From the NCBI GenBank assembly GCA_963556145.1, contig OY744472.1:744001-808000 (forward strand): DNA of 64,000 nt. Reading direction: 5' to 3'. Position 1 is the first letter of the stretch, and each line of letters starts with the position of its first letter. The notes below the pieces were generated by a model that saw only the letters and a list, made by a program, of their open reading frames with translations, did no database searches and was not told the origin of the DNA. The stretch is from Hygrocybe punicea (taxonomy: Eukaryota > Basidiomycota > Agaricomycetes > Agaricales > Hygrophoraceae). A program made the translations under genes and the position numbers. This document shows, one piece after another, positions 22,636 to 34,986 of the stretch.

Positions 22636-23812
22636 CTATTTCATAATGGTTATCATGTCAGGGGGAGGGCAGAGATGGTATTTTTGTTGTATAACAGTAG
22701 TGGGAGGTTGGAAGGGAGAAAGCAGGGCAACATTGAATATTGGGAAGATTTTCCAGGCTTTGGATAATTTTAATTTATATGACGAGGAACCGACTTTTTT
22801 GAGGATTGTGAATGGGCCAAACCGTTGATTGTCCAATTTTTTGCTCGGTCAATCTGTGGTTAAATTCTTTTCATTCAGCCAGACTTTGTCACCAGGAGAG
22901 AAAAGAATATTCTTGACATGACCATCATACTTGTCCTTCATTGTTTGCCTTGTGACATCGGCAATCTGACCAATTTTTTGTTGTACAGCTTTCATTCACG
23001 TGACGAAATCACTGACGGCCTCATTTGTGATCATAGTATGTGTCAACATCAAGACCAGTCCATGGATGTTGTTGTTGCATGGTGAAGAAAGGGGAAGTTT
23101 TGATGGTGGATGATTCACGATTGGCCAATGCAAACTCTGTGAGCACAAGCCATTCACTCCAATCGACTTGTCGATAGTTTGTGAAGTACCCAAGGAAGAT
23201 TTCCAATTCCTGATTCATTCGTTTGGTTTGTCCATCTGCTCGTGGATGATAAGCTGTTGTCGGTTGTCCTTTGATGCTGATTAAGGAATACAATTCGGTG
23301 ATGAAACAAGAGACAAAAACAGAACTGCAGTCGGAAATGACAAAGTGTGGTATGCTGAAATGTTTGAGGACGGGGTCATGGAACAATCGTGCCCAACCTT
23401 CAGATGTCAATGTTGTATTTGTAGTGATGAAGATGGGATGCTTTGAGTGTTTGTCAACAATGATGAGAATGGCATTGAAACCATGTGATTCGGGTAAGGG
23501 GCCAATCATGTCAACAGAAATGGTATGCCAATTGTAGGGAGGTTCTTCATGTGGGAAAAGTTGACCAAGTTGTTTTCCTCATCATGGTTTATTCTGTTGA
23601 CATTCTGTGCATCCAGCAATGAATTGTTCAACATCGTCTTGGATAGTTGGCCATGTTGTTGTGCGTAAAATCAGTTCAATTGTTTTATTACATCCTGGAT
23701 GTCCCACGGTCGGATTGTCATGATGAAAGGAAATGATATTATGAGGATGATGAATGTAGAATTTGGCAAATGGATTGTTCTGGTACAGCGAATAATACGT
23801 CAGGCAAACCAA
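22636..23812 (-). pseudogene. Gypsy integrase
   Basis: The zinc-binding part shows HHDNPTVGHPGCNKT and CTECQQNKP. The catalytic core shows IIVDKHSKHPIF, HFVISDCSSVF, TTAYHPRADGQTKRMNQ and LTEFALANRES. The C-terminal piece has FGPFTILKKVGSSSYKL. Two consecutive TGA codons stand just after CQQNKP where Arg codons are likely, and the core and tail lie in different frames. Confidence 0.82.
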
Positions 23813-25760
23813 TCATTCCTTTATTATCAATGTTTGTTGGTTTGTGGTCAACACGTTGAGAAAGGAGATTGGCCTTTTTGTTTTGCGATCCTTTCCGATA
23901 CAGGAGGCAGAAATTGTAATCCTGCAAAAAAGCAATCCATCGCACGTTTTGTTGTGTGAGGTCCTGTGGTTTACAATAATATTCCAAATTACAATGGTCG
24001 GTGTAAACATCAATCTGTTCCTTTGCACCAAGGAGGAATTGTCGTCATTCTTCGAAACATCGAATGATTGCAAGCAATTCTTTATCGAAGATCTGATAGT
24101 TTTATTCTGCTGGGGTCATTGTGGTTGAAATATAGGTGACGGGACGAAAAAGGCCATCAGGTTGTTCCTGGAATAAGATAGCGCCAATCGCAAAGTCGAA
24201 TGCATCACATTTGACAATGAAATTTTTGTCAGGGACAGGTAAGATGAGAATTGGATTAGTTGTAATGATTACTTTCAGGCAATCAAATGCATTTTGTTGC
24301 TCTTCTGTCCAATCCAATTTCTTGTTGCCCATCAATCGATGTAATGGGGCTGCGATCTGCGAGAAGTTTTCCATGAAGCGATGATAAAAGTTGAGGAAGC
24401 CGATGAATCATTGTAATTCCCTTTTGTTCGTGGGTACTGGCCAATCGGTAATGGCATTGGTCTTGATTGGATCCATTTGCACTTGTCCTTGCCCAACGAC
24501 AACTCCAAGATAATCAACTTTTTCTCTATTGAATGTACACTTCTTTGGCTTCAGGAATAGATTATTTTCATGGAAGATCTTCAAGACTTGTTTTGTCCGT
24601 CTTTGGTTTTCTTCAAGTGACTTCAAGAAAATGAGAATGTCATCCATATAGACTAGCAACCAGCCTTCTCGTATTTCATATCAGAAGACATGATTCATCA
24701 ATCGTTGGAATGTCGGTGGTAAATTTTTTCACCCGAAGAACATGACAGTTGGTTCGAATAATTTTTTGGTGTCAGAAAGGCAGCCTTATGTTCATTTGCT
24801 TCTTGATTCAGACATTGTTGAATCCCCATCGGACATCCAGCTTGGTGAAGAATTTTGCATCCGCCAATTGATTGATGATGTTGTTGATCAGCGGAAGCGG
24901 ATATTTATCATTGATGGTCCAAGAATTTAACCAGCGATAATCTTGTATTCATCATCATTTCACAGTGTCCTTCTTGGAGACAAAAAAGAAAGGAGAGGCA
25001 TATGGTGATTTCGATGGTCGTATTCTTCCTGTTTTCATATTTTCATTGAGGAATTTGTCAAGGTCTTGTCATTCTATAGGTGATAAAGGATAAAGTTTAC
25101 AATCCTGATGGTCCAGTATGTCAGGTTTCAGCATAATGGCATGATCCCATGGTTTCTGTGCAGGAAGTTCGTCAAAGCCAGATGGCTCAAAGACATCGCG
25201 ATATTTGTAGTAAACCTCAGGAACTAACTCTTTGAAGGTTTTCTCTTTTTGTTGTTCTTGTGCTTTGATCGCAAGTTCTGTTGACTTTGTCATGAATGAG
25301 TGGAAATGTGCAGGCTCCATTGTTTCTTCTATAACTTTATTGAACCAAAGGGGACATTCCCAGACAACAGTATTGCATTCTGTTGATCATATCATAGATG
25401 GTTTACCACAGCCAGAAAGACATCAAGAAAACTTGATCTCATTTTCATGCCAATCAATTTCCAGATTGTGCTTCTTTAACCAGTCATACCCAAGGAAAAT
25501 ATCCATTTTTGCTAATGTTGTCATGGTGAAATGAAGGAGTTCTTGGTGGTCTCCAAGGCACAGATGAAGTTCACAATACTCCATGATTTACCCTGTTTTT
25601 GGTTGTGTTCCATCACTCATATACGAATTGAACGGATTGAGATATGGTTTCATTGGAATGTTATGAGCCTTGACATAACCGACATCAATGGTGCAAATCG
25701 TACAACCACAATCGATGAGACCAGTCATGGGGTACTGATGACCTCTTGTGGGACAGTGAC
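23739..25760 (-). pseudogene. Gypsy protease / reverse transcriptase / RNase H
   Basis: From 5' to 3' on the minus strand: a retropepsin-like segment (GLIDCGCTICTID near 25710), the RT N-terminus (VFEPSGFDELPAQKPWDH), the active-site motif LVYMDDILIFL near 24650, the thumb or connection (HRLMGNKKLDWTEEQQNAF), RNase H with VKCDAFDFAIGAILFQ, and KGSQNKKANLLSQR. In-frame TGA codons interrupt it after FFG, VF, LQ and FEE, several at positions where Trp or Arg is usual. Confidence 0.82.
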
Positions 25761-26439
25761 AAAGCCATGGACTAAGAGTGCCATCCGTAGCTCAGAGTCC
25801 TTTCTTGTTACTGCTCAGACCTGTTCAAGCGTTCATGGTTTGTGTGGCAAATCTTGTGGCAAATCTTGTACTAACCACTTGATGGCTTTGTCGATTGGTC
25901 AACAGTTAAGTGAAAGGACCAATCCAGGTGAAATCTTTTCTGTCCATTGTCCATGAATGTCATAGTCATTGAGTAGGTCAAGGGCATAACCCATGGTTGT
26001 GTTGCACATAGCGATGATCATTTCTGCAGCATTGAATACCAATTCAATCATGGTTTTCTGTTCCCATTTATGATGATTGTGGTCACATTGATACATGTAA
26101 ACTTGTTCAGTATCTTGCGTTTCCTGTGTTTTTTCTTTTTCTTCTGTAACATTGGTATCTTGCCACGTCTTTCATTCCTCTTTCAGCTCTGGGTCTTGGT
26201 TTCAGTGTAAGTCATTTCAGAGGTCTTTGAGTTTGGTGAAAACGGTATTGAATTGTCTGTATACTGTTACATCATTCTCAAGTCGTGCGATTGTGGCCTC
26301 ATGTGCCACATGTCACTTCCTTAAAAATCCTCTCGTTTCTTCTTCAACATCGCCAGCTTGTCCATGAGCACGGCAATTCTGGCATCTTTGCCATCATCCT
26401 GTTCCTGTCTTTGGGTTTGTGGTATGGTCTGCATAGACC

Positions 26440-27446
26440 AAACTTGTTGTTGTCCTCTCTGTTCAGGACAATTGTGGGAGACGTGCCTCGGCTGTCAACA
26501 TTTGAAGCAAATTCCTTTCTTCATGTAGTCGAGGCATTGTTCATCGGTTAGACGTGTAAACATCTGTTGTCTTGGCTGGGTTCTTTGCGTGTCGATGTCC
26601 ATGGGGACAGATTCAGATTGTGGTCATGCTGGTACTGGTGCTGTCTGTGTCATGGTGGTTGTGGTGTATTGTGGTTTCGGGGTAGTTGTTGTCATGGAAC
26701 GTATTTGTTCCTGATGGCATTGCCATTGTTGGTCAAGCCTTGTAGTCTGGACTCTCCATTCATCAATGGAAGTCGGAATGTTCGGTGAGGTATAGATCTG
26801 GTCGATCAGGGGTTTGTTCATGTGCAATGCAACGAGCTGCAAGGTAGGAAAGGTTGTCAGCTTTGGTCAAACCAGACATGCGGCGGAGAGTATTGAATTC
26901 AATCCAGAACTCATCCGCAGTCATCTGTCTTTGTCGTAAGTCATTGAGCTTCATCAATGCGTCTTTCTTCTGATCCAGCTTTTTGAAATGTTGCTGGAAT
27001 TCTGTTTTGAAGTCCGTCATTGTTCCAAAGTTGACTGGGTTATGTGCAAGCGCAATGTCAACAAATTTGTTTGTCCATTGCCCGGCGAGTCCTCCCTGCA
27101 AATAGGAAAGGACAAAAAGGATCTGCTTCTCATCTGAGTCGAGATAGGTTTTGTTTGCCTGGATGTAAATGCAGGCGCTATGGATGAATGTTTTGAATCC
27201 TTCTTTATTGCCATCGTACTTAGCCAGTGGAGCAATATGAGACTTTGGAGTCATCAGGGCTGTGGGTGCTGTAGCAGTGGAAGTGGACATGGTTGTTGTT
27301 GTGTGGTGGAAGTGAGTTTGATAGTGAGGAGGAGTTGTTGTAGAAGGAAGTGATGACAAGGGGAAAGGTGGAGGGCAGAAGGTTGTTCGTGTTGCGACAT
27401 AATGGTCAAATTCATCGTCGGAATATTCCGGTGATTCAGGTGTCAA
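26440..27446 (-). pseudogene. Gypsy gag with CCHC zinc knuckle
   Basis: The frame has PLAKYDGNKEGFKTFI, LSYLQGGLAGQWTNKF, FKTEFQQHFKKLDQ and ADEFWIEFNTLRRMSG, typical of Gypsy capsid. Near 26830 the frame shifts; the better reading continues with IPTSIDEWRVQTTRLDQQW. Further on, a knuckle reads CFKC-stop-QPRHVSHNC, so a TGA falls inside it, where CGA is a likely ancestor. Confidence 0.8.
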
Positions 27447-27546
27447 ATGGTATTCATCATCAAGGTCTGAGTCTGGGGTTCGATGTCGTCGTGGATCCAG
27501 GTTGTTCTGGGTAATTGTTGGGGGAGTTGGGAGAAGTCTAGTTTTA

Positions 27547-27888
27547 TGTTACGGATCGTGGTTTTAATTGTGAGCTCCAGCAACAATCAACCAAACAGAG
27601 AATGAGATTGTAAGATAAAGAGTACAAGAGGTAAGGCAAGGAAAGGTTTGTCTGGGTAGTGAGGATGGTGATCAGGGGAAGAGTAGCTAAACTAGACTTA
27701 GGGATTACTGACTACAAGTGTTTGGGTTTATATACTAAATGACTTCAGGGTAGGCTTCTTCGTCATGGTGCATGGCGACGAGGAGGCTGGGCTCCAAGAT
27801 GAATGGTGCCTTTGCTCATTTCGTGGTCTACGTGTTTCGGGGTGCCAACGTGGTGGCCAACGACTGTGTTGTGGGTCTGGTGACAACA
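27547..27888 (-). repeat. Probable 5' LTR of the Gypsy element
   Basis: On the minus strand it begins TGTTGTCACCAG and ends CCGTAACA, so it is bounded by TG...CA. It holds a TATA box (TATATAAACCC near 27735) and stands directly upstream of gag. No second copy was found, so the borders rest on position and end bases. Confidence 0.45.
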
Positions 27889-28106
27889 ATCAGCTGATTC
27901 AATGATTATGTTGTGCAATGTTATTAAGAGCGTGTATGAGGGTATGTGATGTCCATACTTCCTCGGTGGTGATCAGATGATCAGGATATTGTCTGGGGTC
28001 TGGGTAACGTCTTTGGTTGTCATCAATGATGTTTTGGACCCAGAGGATGACGTCATCATTGGAAGTGGGATCCGAATTGGAGGTAGGATCGAAGTGAAAA
28101 GTGACA

Positions 28107-28353
28107 CCAACCCATGTCTGATGGCCAGCCAATATATGGTAGACGGTTGGCCAACCCACATTGTAGTAGGAGGATTAGGTTAGTCACGTGATCTAGTTGT
28201 AGATAGACAGTTTGTGGTAGAATTAGTCAGATGACAGAGATAGATCATGCCATGACCATGACCTCATAGGGAGTAGGACATCTAGTCCTACTCCAACGTC
28301 TGATGGCTAGCCAATATGTAGCAGAGGGTAGGCCAATCCATGCCTGATGGGCA
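28107..28353. repeat. Two copies of a TTGGCCAA-linked ~52-bp repeat unit
   Basis: Units read ccaacccatgtctgatgg, then ccagccaatatatggtagacgg and ttggccaaccc. A second diverged copy lies at 28291-28353. The same unit recurs at 30424-30548 and 36901-36985. The outward ends (ccaaccc / gggttgg) are inverted copies joined at a GGCC centre. Confidence 0.65.
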
Positions 28354-28577
28354 TAGGGATCTGCATGGGTAACCCCTGGGTTTTTTTTGGTGACCCATAC
28401 CCGTGTGTGGGTATGCGTTTATCTGTGGGTTTACCCCATGGGTAAGGCACGGCACGGGTATACCACGGGTCAGAATTCCTGACACCGGACCCGTACCCGC
28501 GTTACCCGTACCCATGCTGATGACGGGTACACACCGTACCCGTTATCGGCGGGTACCCACCACAACCCACCCTAAGT

Positions 28578-28633
28578 ACCTCGCGAACAACGGGGGCGCG
28601 TCAATTGACGTGCTCCGTTTGTTTTCGCGAGGT
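28578..28633. repeat. CCTCGCGAA / GTCAATTGAC / TTCGCGAGG palindromic module
   Basis: acctcgcgaac opens, gcgtcaattgacg is the centre, and ttttcgcgaggt closes. Outer arms are perfect inverted copies over about 10 bp. Confidence 0.7.
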
Positions 28634-28678
28634 TGGATGGGGCTGGGGAGGTTCCATGGGTGTCCGTGCATGCTCACT

Positions 28679-28732
28679 ACCTCGCGAACAACAGGGGCAC
28701 ATCAATTGACGCGCTCTGTGTTTTCGCGAGGT
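28679..28732. repeat. Second copy of the palindromic module
   Basis: acctcgcgaacaac, catcaattgacgcg, ttttcgcgaggt; 46 bp after the preceding copy and in the same orientation. Confidence 0.7.
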
Positions 28733-29681
28733 TGTATGGCACTGGGGATGGCCCATGGGCGTCCGCCTCGTTTCCGTCATCCGTCGTCCGTTGCCCCCGT
28801 CCCCGTTCCCGTGCTCGCGGTCCTCATCGTTGCCATCACCGTCATCCCCATTGCCATCGTCATCCCCGTTGCCGTCGTCCTTCTTGTCCTGGTCTCTGTT
28901 GTCCTTGTTGTCCTGTTCCCCCGTTGTCGTCTTCCCGTTGTCGTAGTTGCCGTTCCCGCTTTGTCATCGTCCTCCCATTCTCATTGTTGTTGTTCTTGTC
29001 TTCGTTTACCCCATCATCATCATTCCCATCGTCCTCGTTCTTGCTGTCATGGTCGGCCTGGGTTGTCCCCGTTCTCGGCTGTGTCCCATCTGCTTGTTGC
29101 TGTTGCCGTGTTCGCGTTCATTTGGCGCGAGGGTGCGAGAAAAAAACCTAAAAGTGTTTTAGTAGTTAGTAGAATAAATGAATAAATGAATAGGATGCTT
29201 ACCTGGGGTGCCCTGGCACCCACACCTGTTGCTGTGTCATTGTTGAAAACGACCGTGGTTGTTGTTGCCGGTTTCTTGTTGTTGTTGTTTGCACTTGTCA
29301 CAGTTGTAGATTAGCTAAAGTAAAGAAATTAATATTGAAAATAAAGTAAATAGGAAAGAAAAAACCCACCTGGGGGGGCTTGGTTGACAGACCCGTGAAA
29401 ACCCGTCACCTGCAGATAATGGGTACGGTTTTGACACGGTGTGCAAACCGAAATATCATACCCGAACCCGAATTACCCGTTTTGGAATAACCGCGGGTAA
29501 ACCCGTACCTGTGCTGTGCCCTACCCATGGGTCGTAAAAAATGTATATATATTAATTATATAATAAAATAAAAAATAAAAAATAAAAATAAGTGGAGCAG
29601 GAGGGGGAGAGTGGGAGAGGGGGGGAGAGGGAGAGGCAGGAGAGGAGGGGGATAGGGTGGTGGTGGCTATGATTAACTTTG

Positions 29682-29775
29682 TTGTCCTTGTCCTTGTCCT
29701 TGTCCTTGTCCTTGTCCCCATTGTCATCTCCGTCATCGTTGTTGTTGTTGTTGTCCCCATTGTTGTCTCTGTCAT

Positions 29776-29862
<87 letters not shown>

Positions 29863-29994
29863 CCCTGTTGTTGTCTCCATCATCATCGTCCTTGTCATTC
29901 TTGTCATCCCTGTCCTCATCTCCGTCCTGGTCATCATTGTCGTCATCCTGGTCCTGGTCCTCGTCATTGCCACGGTGGTGGTGGTGATGGCCAT
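29682..29994. repeat. GTCCTT and TTG microsatellite array
   Basis: gtccttgtccttgtcc repeats at 29682-29718 give way to an uninterrupted TTG array of about 28 units (about 29779-29862), then gtc/atc-rich imperfect repeats. The frames it opens on both strands (poly-Val, poly-Asn, poly-Thr) are artefacts of the repeat. Confidence 0.85.
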
Positions 29995-30299
29995 TCCTTG
30001 TCCTTGGCATCTTCATGTTATCCATGGAGGGGGTGCTGGTCTCGCGGCCCATCATTATCATCCTCGTCATCCTCGTTGGTGCACGTAGTGTTGGTAGTGG
30101 TGGTGCGTGGGTTGTTGGTGGTGATGTGGTCAGAGACGTGTGACCGCATTTGTTGAGGTGTGACCCAGTGACTATAAGTCACATGGTCCATGCACCATTT
30201 CACTCCTATATAAGATGGCTCAAAATTTCACTTCGATCCCTCAAAAGAACATTTAATTTATAGTATTTACTTAATAATAATAAAATTTACTATCTAACA

Positions 30300-30430
30300 T
30301 GAAGTCATGGGCTACCTGCAGGTCAGCCAAGGGTCATGGGTTTGTTGCAGGTTCCAATTTGGCTACCCGTACCCAACCCCAACGGGTCACGGGTACAAAA
30401 CCTGCACGGGTCTGTATACCCCTGCATATG
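30300..30430. repeat. GGGTA/TACCC-rich repeat piece
   Basis: gggctacctgcagg, ctacccgtacccaacccc and acgggtcacgggtac resemble the arms of the TAGGG-ended elements. Both ends are unclear. Confidence 0.4.
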
Positions 30431-30548
30431 CCTAGATGGGCAGCCAATATATTCCAATGGGTTGGCCAACCCATATCTGATGGGCAGCCAATACATGGCA
30501 GAGGGTTGGCCAATCCATGCCTGATGGGCAGCCAATATATTCCAATGA
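30424..30548. repeat. TTGGCCAA-linked repeat, two units, split by the LINE
   Basis: gatgggcagccaatatattcc, ggttggccaaccc, and a second unit that stops at attccaatg (30548). The sequence resumes after the LINE at 36899 with attccaatagg and then tcggccaaccc, so the LINE appears to have landed in this repeat. Confidence 0.6.
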
Positions 30549-30784
30549 TCCCCTTGCTCCTTCACCACGTGATATCCCTTAGGGACCCCAAAAAAAGGAG
30601 TCCCTCTACAGCAGCTTTAGGCCCTACATCCCTCCTAAAAATCTTACCAACACTCATCATACACAATTTCCAGACATACTAGAGCAAACAATCACTATAG
30701 TCAGTTAGAAATGCGCCAATCAACACTCACAAGCGGCAAATCCACCAGCAAACCAACCAGGACCCCGCTAACACCAAATCAACC

Positions 30785-32171
30785 TTGGGTCACAACCCGG
30801 GCTCCCAGAAAAAAAAAGACATCAGGCAAGATACCGAAGATAGCGATGACATAGAATCCCCGGAGGATGCCAAAGAATATTTATCCACTAAGTTTTCCTC
30901 CCTAACACATAAGGAATATGATGCCTCTATTTTAGCTGGCATGCTCTTTCACCTTGCCACAACAAACGAATTAGCTGACAACAGAGAAACGATCAACACC
31001 ATAAGATCAATAGCAATTACCCTACTCAACCTGGACCTAGACCTCAAAGCGTCAACCTTCTCTGAACAACTTATAATCAAACTAAATCCCGAATGTTTCC
31101 AGCCCACCATTCCCCCCGCAGATACCTTAGATCTGATCATTGATGCAATAGTAGACAAAGTATCCAAAAAAGTCGAAAACAACCTAGAAGCCACCAGAAC
31201 CCAGCTCCAGCAACTCGCCAATGACATACAAAAATCCACGAATACCATCGAATCCACCACCAACACATACAAAGATGCATTAACCAACCAACCCAAACAC
31301 TACCCCCCTGGCCACAAAAACCCACACATCAGCTTCAAAGAGGCCCTACAAATACTCGTCGACGTCAAACCCCCCCCACCAGGAGGATATCTCAAAGCTC
31401 AGTCACACCAGCATCATAGAAAAAGCTAACCAGATTTTAGTTACTATCAGAGCCCCAGACGGCCAGAAATTTCAGGGATTGACCAAACTACGCAATGGAG
31501 GTATACTTTTAGAAGCAAGCTCCGATCTACTGGTCAAATGGCTATTGGAAGACGACCGCCGCTCCAGCTTTACGACTAACTTCGGCTTCAGGGCAGAAAT
31601 CAAACCTCGAACATACAACGTCATAGCCTACTTCATCCCCCTCACCTTCAATCCAGACGACGCATGAAACCTAAGAGAAATAGAGGAGACCAACGACCTA
31701 CCCATCTCCTCTATCGTCAAAGCAACTTGGATCAAACCAAAAGAAAAGCGTGCAGCCAACCAAACCTGCGGACATGCATTCCTCTCTATCTCTTCTCCGG
31801 AATCCGCTAACTCCATCATTTCCAAAGGGCTATATGTATGCCACAAACACATTAAAGCTAACAAATGTAAAAGAGAACCTCTTCGGTGCCTACATTGCCA
31901 GTTATGGAACCACATCGTGTCCTCGTGCCCGGCCCCTAGAGACACATGCGGCACTTGCGGCAAAAATCACCGAACTACAGACTGCACCGTCAGCAACAGC
32001 CCACACTGCACCCCCTGTGGAAATAACAGCCACACCAGCTGGGATCGCAGCTGTCCCACTTTCATCAAAAAATGCAAGGATATAGACGCCTCCAATATAG
32101 AAAACCGCATGCCATATTACCCCACAGACAACCCATGGACACAGGTGCACCGTGCTCACCCCCCCAGATAG
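30785..32171 (+). pseudogene. LINE ORF1, three CCHC zinc knuckles
   Basis: The N-terminal half is helical and charged (SKKVENNLEATRTQLQQLAN). The frame shifts near 31375, at a C-run, into ANQILVTIRAPDGQKFQG. A TGA at 31664-31666 follows NPDDA. Knuckles are CLHCQLWNHIVSSC, CGTCGKNHRTTDC and CTPCGNNSHTSWDRSC. It would bind the element RNA. The first codon is uncertain because the upstream sequence is open. Confidence 0.78.
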
Positions 32172-32501
32172 CGCCACATCGAACACCACCAATGACTTGT
32201 ACTCCCACCACCCCATACTCAGACCCAAAGACAGACATTACGCTCCCAACCCTAATATCCATCGGATACCACCTAACAGATCCAACCCTGCGTGGGCGTC
32301 ACAACAACAACACAGATCCCTACATAACACACTCCCCCACTTCACACAATCAACACTCCCCTTCACATCAAATGAAGACACTGTACCCCCCGCCATCATC
32401 CCACGTACCCGCACTCTAGAATGCTGGGGTGACCGCCCGCCATCTCCCTACTCCGTCTTCAATAGTAGACCACTCAACTCCTTCCCTCCCTTGCCTCATG
32501 C

Positions 32502-33478
32502 CTGATCACCCCAACGACAATCCGATTCGTTTAAACATATGGCAAATCAACCTTAACAAATCCGCTAAAGCACAATGGGATCTAATCAACTCGAACCTAT
32601 ATAACAAATGTGACGTACTCCTCCTACAAGAACCTTACTTCGACAAATACAACAATACCAAAGCAACACACGACTGGCGGGTAATATACCCCACATCACA
32701 CTTTATCATTGATGAGACGGTCTGCTCGGTCATTCTCGTTAACACTAGACTAGACACGACCACTTGGGAACAAATCAAGGTCCCCGGCTCCAACGACATA
32801 TCCGCCATCCGTATCCATAGTACACAAGGCAATATCTCCATATTTAACATCTACAATGACTGCTTACATTCCGACAATATCACACTACTATCCAACTTTG
32901 TTAAAGACAACGAACCCATACTCTACCGAAATGACTCCGACCATATGATTTGGTGTGGGGACTTTAACCGGCATCACCCATTTTGGGACGAAGAAAGGAA
33001 CCACCATCTTTTCACTGCCGCTGCCCTGGACTAAGCACAGCTCCTTATAGACGCCATGACGAGCCATGATCTGATCATAGCTCTACCCAAAGACCTACCT
33101 ACATTAGAATCAATGGCCACCAAAAACTGGACACGAACCGACAATGTTTTCTGCACAGCCAAAACCTCAGAATCGATCCTAATCTGTGATATGAAACCTG
33201 ACGAACGCCCCACAGGCACTGACCACATCCCAATTCTTACTACCCTTCTCTTCCAAACCCGCATACGACCCACAACCACCACACACGACTATCTTATGAC
33301 CGACTGGGACAAATTTCGCAAATCACTATTCTATCATCTCCACCTCAACTACCCCAGGCTGACCAAGATAACTACTAAACAACAACTAACTCACACCATA
33401 ACAGATCTCACAAACTCAATACAACACATAATCGAGTGGGAAGTGCCTTTGGCTAAGCCGACCCCGCACTCGAAATGA
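32502..33478 (+). pseudogene. LINE ORF2 endonuclease domain
   Basis: An AP-endonuclease-like domain: IWQINLNKSAKAQ (Asn), VLLLQEPYF (catalytic Glu), SIFNIYNDC, MIWCGDFNRHHPFWDE (Asp/Asn) and TGTDHIPI (terminal Asp-His). A TAA interrupts after AAALD at 33032 and the frame resumes with AQLLIDAM. It ends with HSK-TGA-TAG-W at 33476-33481, where related elements usually have an RWW run; both stops are one transition from Arg/Trp codons. Confidence 0.82.
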
Positions 33479-33616
33479 TAGTGGAACAAAAATTTATCAG
33501 ACTTAAAAAAGTCCAAAAACAAGCTAAGTTTCGAATCCTATAGAAAAAGAGCCTTACCCAACCACCCAATCCATGAAGAACACCGTCAGGCCAGAAATAC
33601 CTACGGTAACGCCATC

Positions 33617-34986
33617 ATGAAAGCCAAAGAGGTACACTGGTCGGCCTTCCTAGAAGAAACCAACGACTACTCTCTATGGTCAGTTAACCGCTGCATTTCA
33701 AACCCCATCAGCGACTATCCACGAGGAGACGGAGGGAGCTCAGCCATACCCACCCTTGAACTCAAAGCCCAGGATGGCACGATAAAGTACACTACCTCAA
33801 ATGAAGAAAAAAGCAAAGCAATAGTGACAAGCTTCTTCCCCCCCCTCCAACTACCTCCACCGTTCCACAGACATATGACTACCCAACCAGAGTAAACTAT
33901 AAACCCATCATCACTCGAGCCCAAATCTCCAAACATATCGACAAGACGAAACCCTTCAAAGCCCCAGGCCCTGACGGCATCCTAAACATAGTACTCAAAG
34001 AAACGAGCCGCCTCATCATCGATCACCTATACTACATTTATAACGCCTTCTTCGAATTGGACACATACCATGACAGCTGGAAGGAATCCACAACATGCAT
34101 GCTAAGAAAACCAGGAAAACCCCGCTACGATATACCAAAAGCCTACCGTCCCATCGCCCTCCTCAACACACTACCAAAAATACTAACCTCTATATTGACA
34201 GAGGTTCCAGTCCAACTGACGGAGGAACACCAACTCCTACCATCAACCCATTTCGGAGGCAGACCCGGCCGCTCGACCACCGACTCCATGCACCTCTTAG
34301 TAAACCGTATCAAACACGCTTGGAGAAACAAAAGGGTCGCCACCATCCTCTTTCTGGACATCGAGGGCGCCTTCTCCAACGCCGTCACGGACCGCCTGCT
34401 ACATAATCTCAGAAAACATCGCATACCCGAACAACTCGTCACCCTAATCAGGCTCGTACTCTCGGACAGAACTACACGCCTCGAATTCGATGACTACGTC
34501 TCTGACCCTATTCAACTAGTAAATGGCATAGGACAGGGTGATCCGTTATCCATGATCATATACCTATATTATAACGTTGATTTACTTGATATACCCACAG
34601 GCCCATATGAACTCGCGGTAGCCTTCGTAGATGATGTGGCCATCTATGCGGAGGGCAGAAACTTCACCGACACACACACAGCGATCAAAAACATGATGAA
34701 TAAATGAAACGGTGCTTACGACTGTTCTAGAGACCACAATTCCGGATTTGAAACTAACAAATTTGCACTGATTGATTTCTCACAGAAACAACACATCACC
34801 CGCCCCAACCTAACTCTGCAGAACGTAGTCATCAAACCTACGAATTCGCACTGATTCTTAGGCATCATTCTCGATCAGCAACTATGCTGGCACGAACAGT
34901 GAGAACACACGCTGGCCAACGCCACTAAATGGATCGCCCTCTTCTGTAGACTAACAAGAATCAAACTAGGGGTCAACCTCAAACTC
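33617..34986 (+). pseudogene. LINE ORF2 reverse transcriptase
   Basis: After a C-run frameshift near 33840 the frame reads KPFKAPGPDGILN, KPGKPRYDIPKAYRPIALL, HFGGRPGRSTTDS, FLDIEGAFSNAV, NGIGQGDPLSM and AVAFVDDVAIYAEG (the catalytic FVDD near 34630). TGA codons at 34705, 34852 and 34900 break the C-terminal part at positions that read as Trp in context (MNK*NGAY, H*FLGIILD, HEQ*EHTLA). Confidence 0.85.

Larger units (their letters stand above)
22636..27888 (-). mobile_element. Decayed Ty3/Gypsy LTR retrotransposon
   Basis: Domains follow the Gypsy order from right to left: 5' LTR, gag with CCHC knuckle, retropepsin-like region, reverse transcriptase with YMDD, RNase H, then integrase with an HHCC-type segment and a C-terminal barrel. 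Integrase after RNase H separates it from Copia. Many in-frame stops, almost all TGA, and at least one frameshift in gag mean it is dead. I could not find a matching 3' LTR. Confidence 0.85.
28354..29523. mobile_element. GC-rich non-autonomous element with TAGGG termini
   Basis: The left end is TAGGGATCTGCATGGGTAACCCC. The right end, read inverted, is TAGGGCACAGCACAGG then TACGGGTTTACCC. The ends match only in part, and the 8-bp flanks (gatgggca, cccatggg) do not match. Inside are GGGTA/TACCC-rich arms and a CCGT/CGTC-rich coding-like middle with no convincing protein. Two CCTCGCGAA...TTCGCGAGG palindromes lie at 28578 and 28679. Confidence 0.5.

Noticed and set aside
29521..30088. Poly-Asn, poly-Thr and poly-Val frames
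   Set aside because: Translation of a TTG/GTCCTT microsatellite; equally open in several frames.
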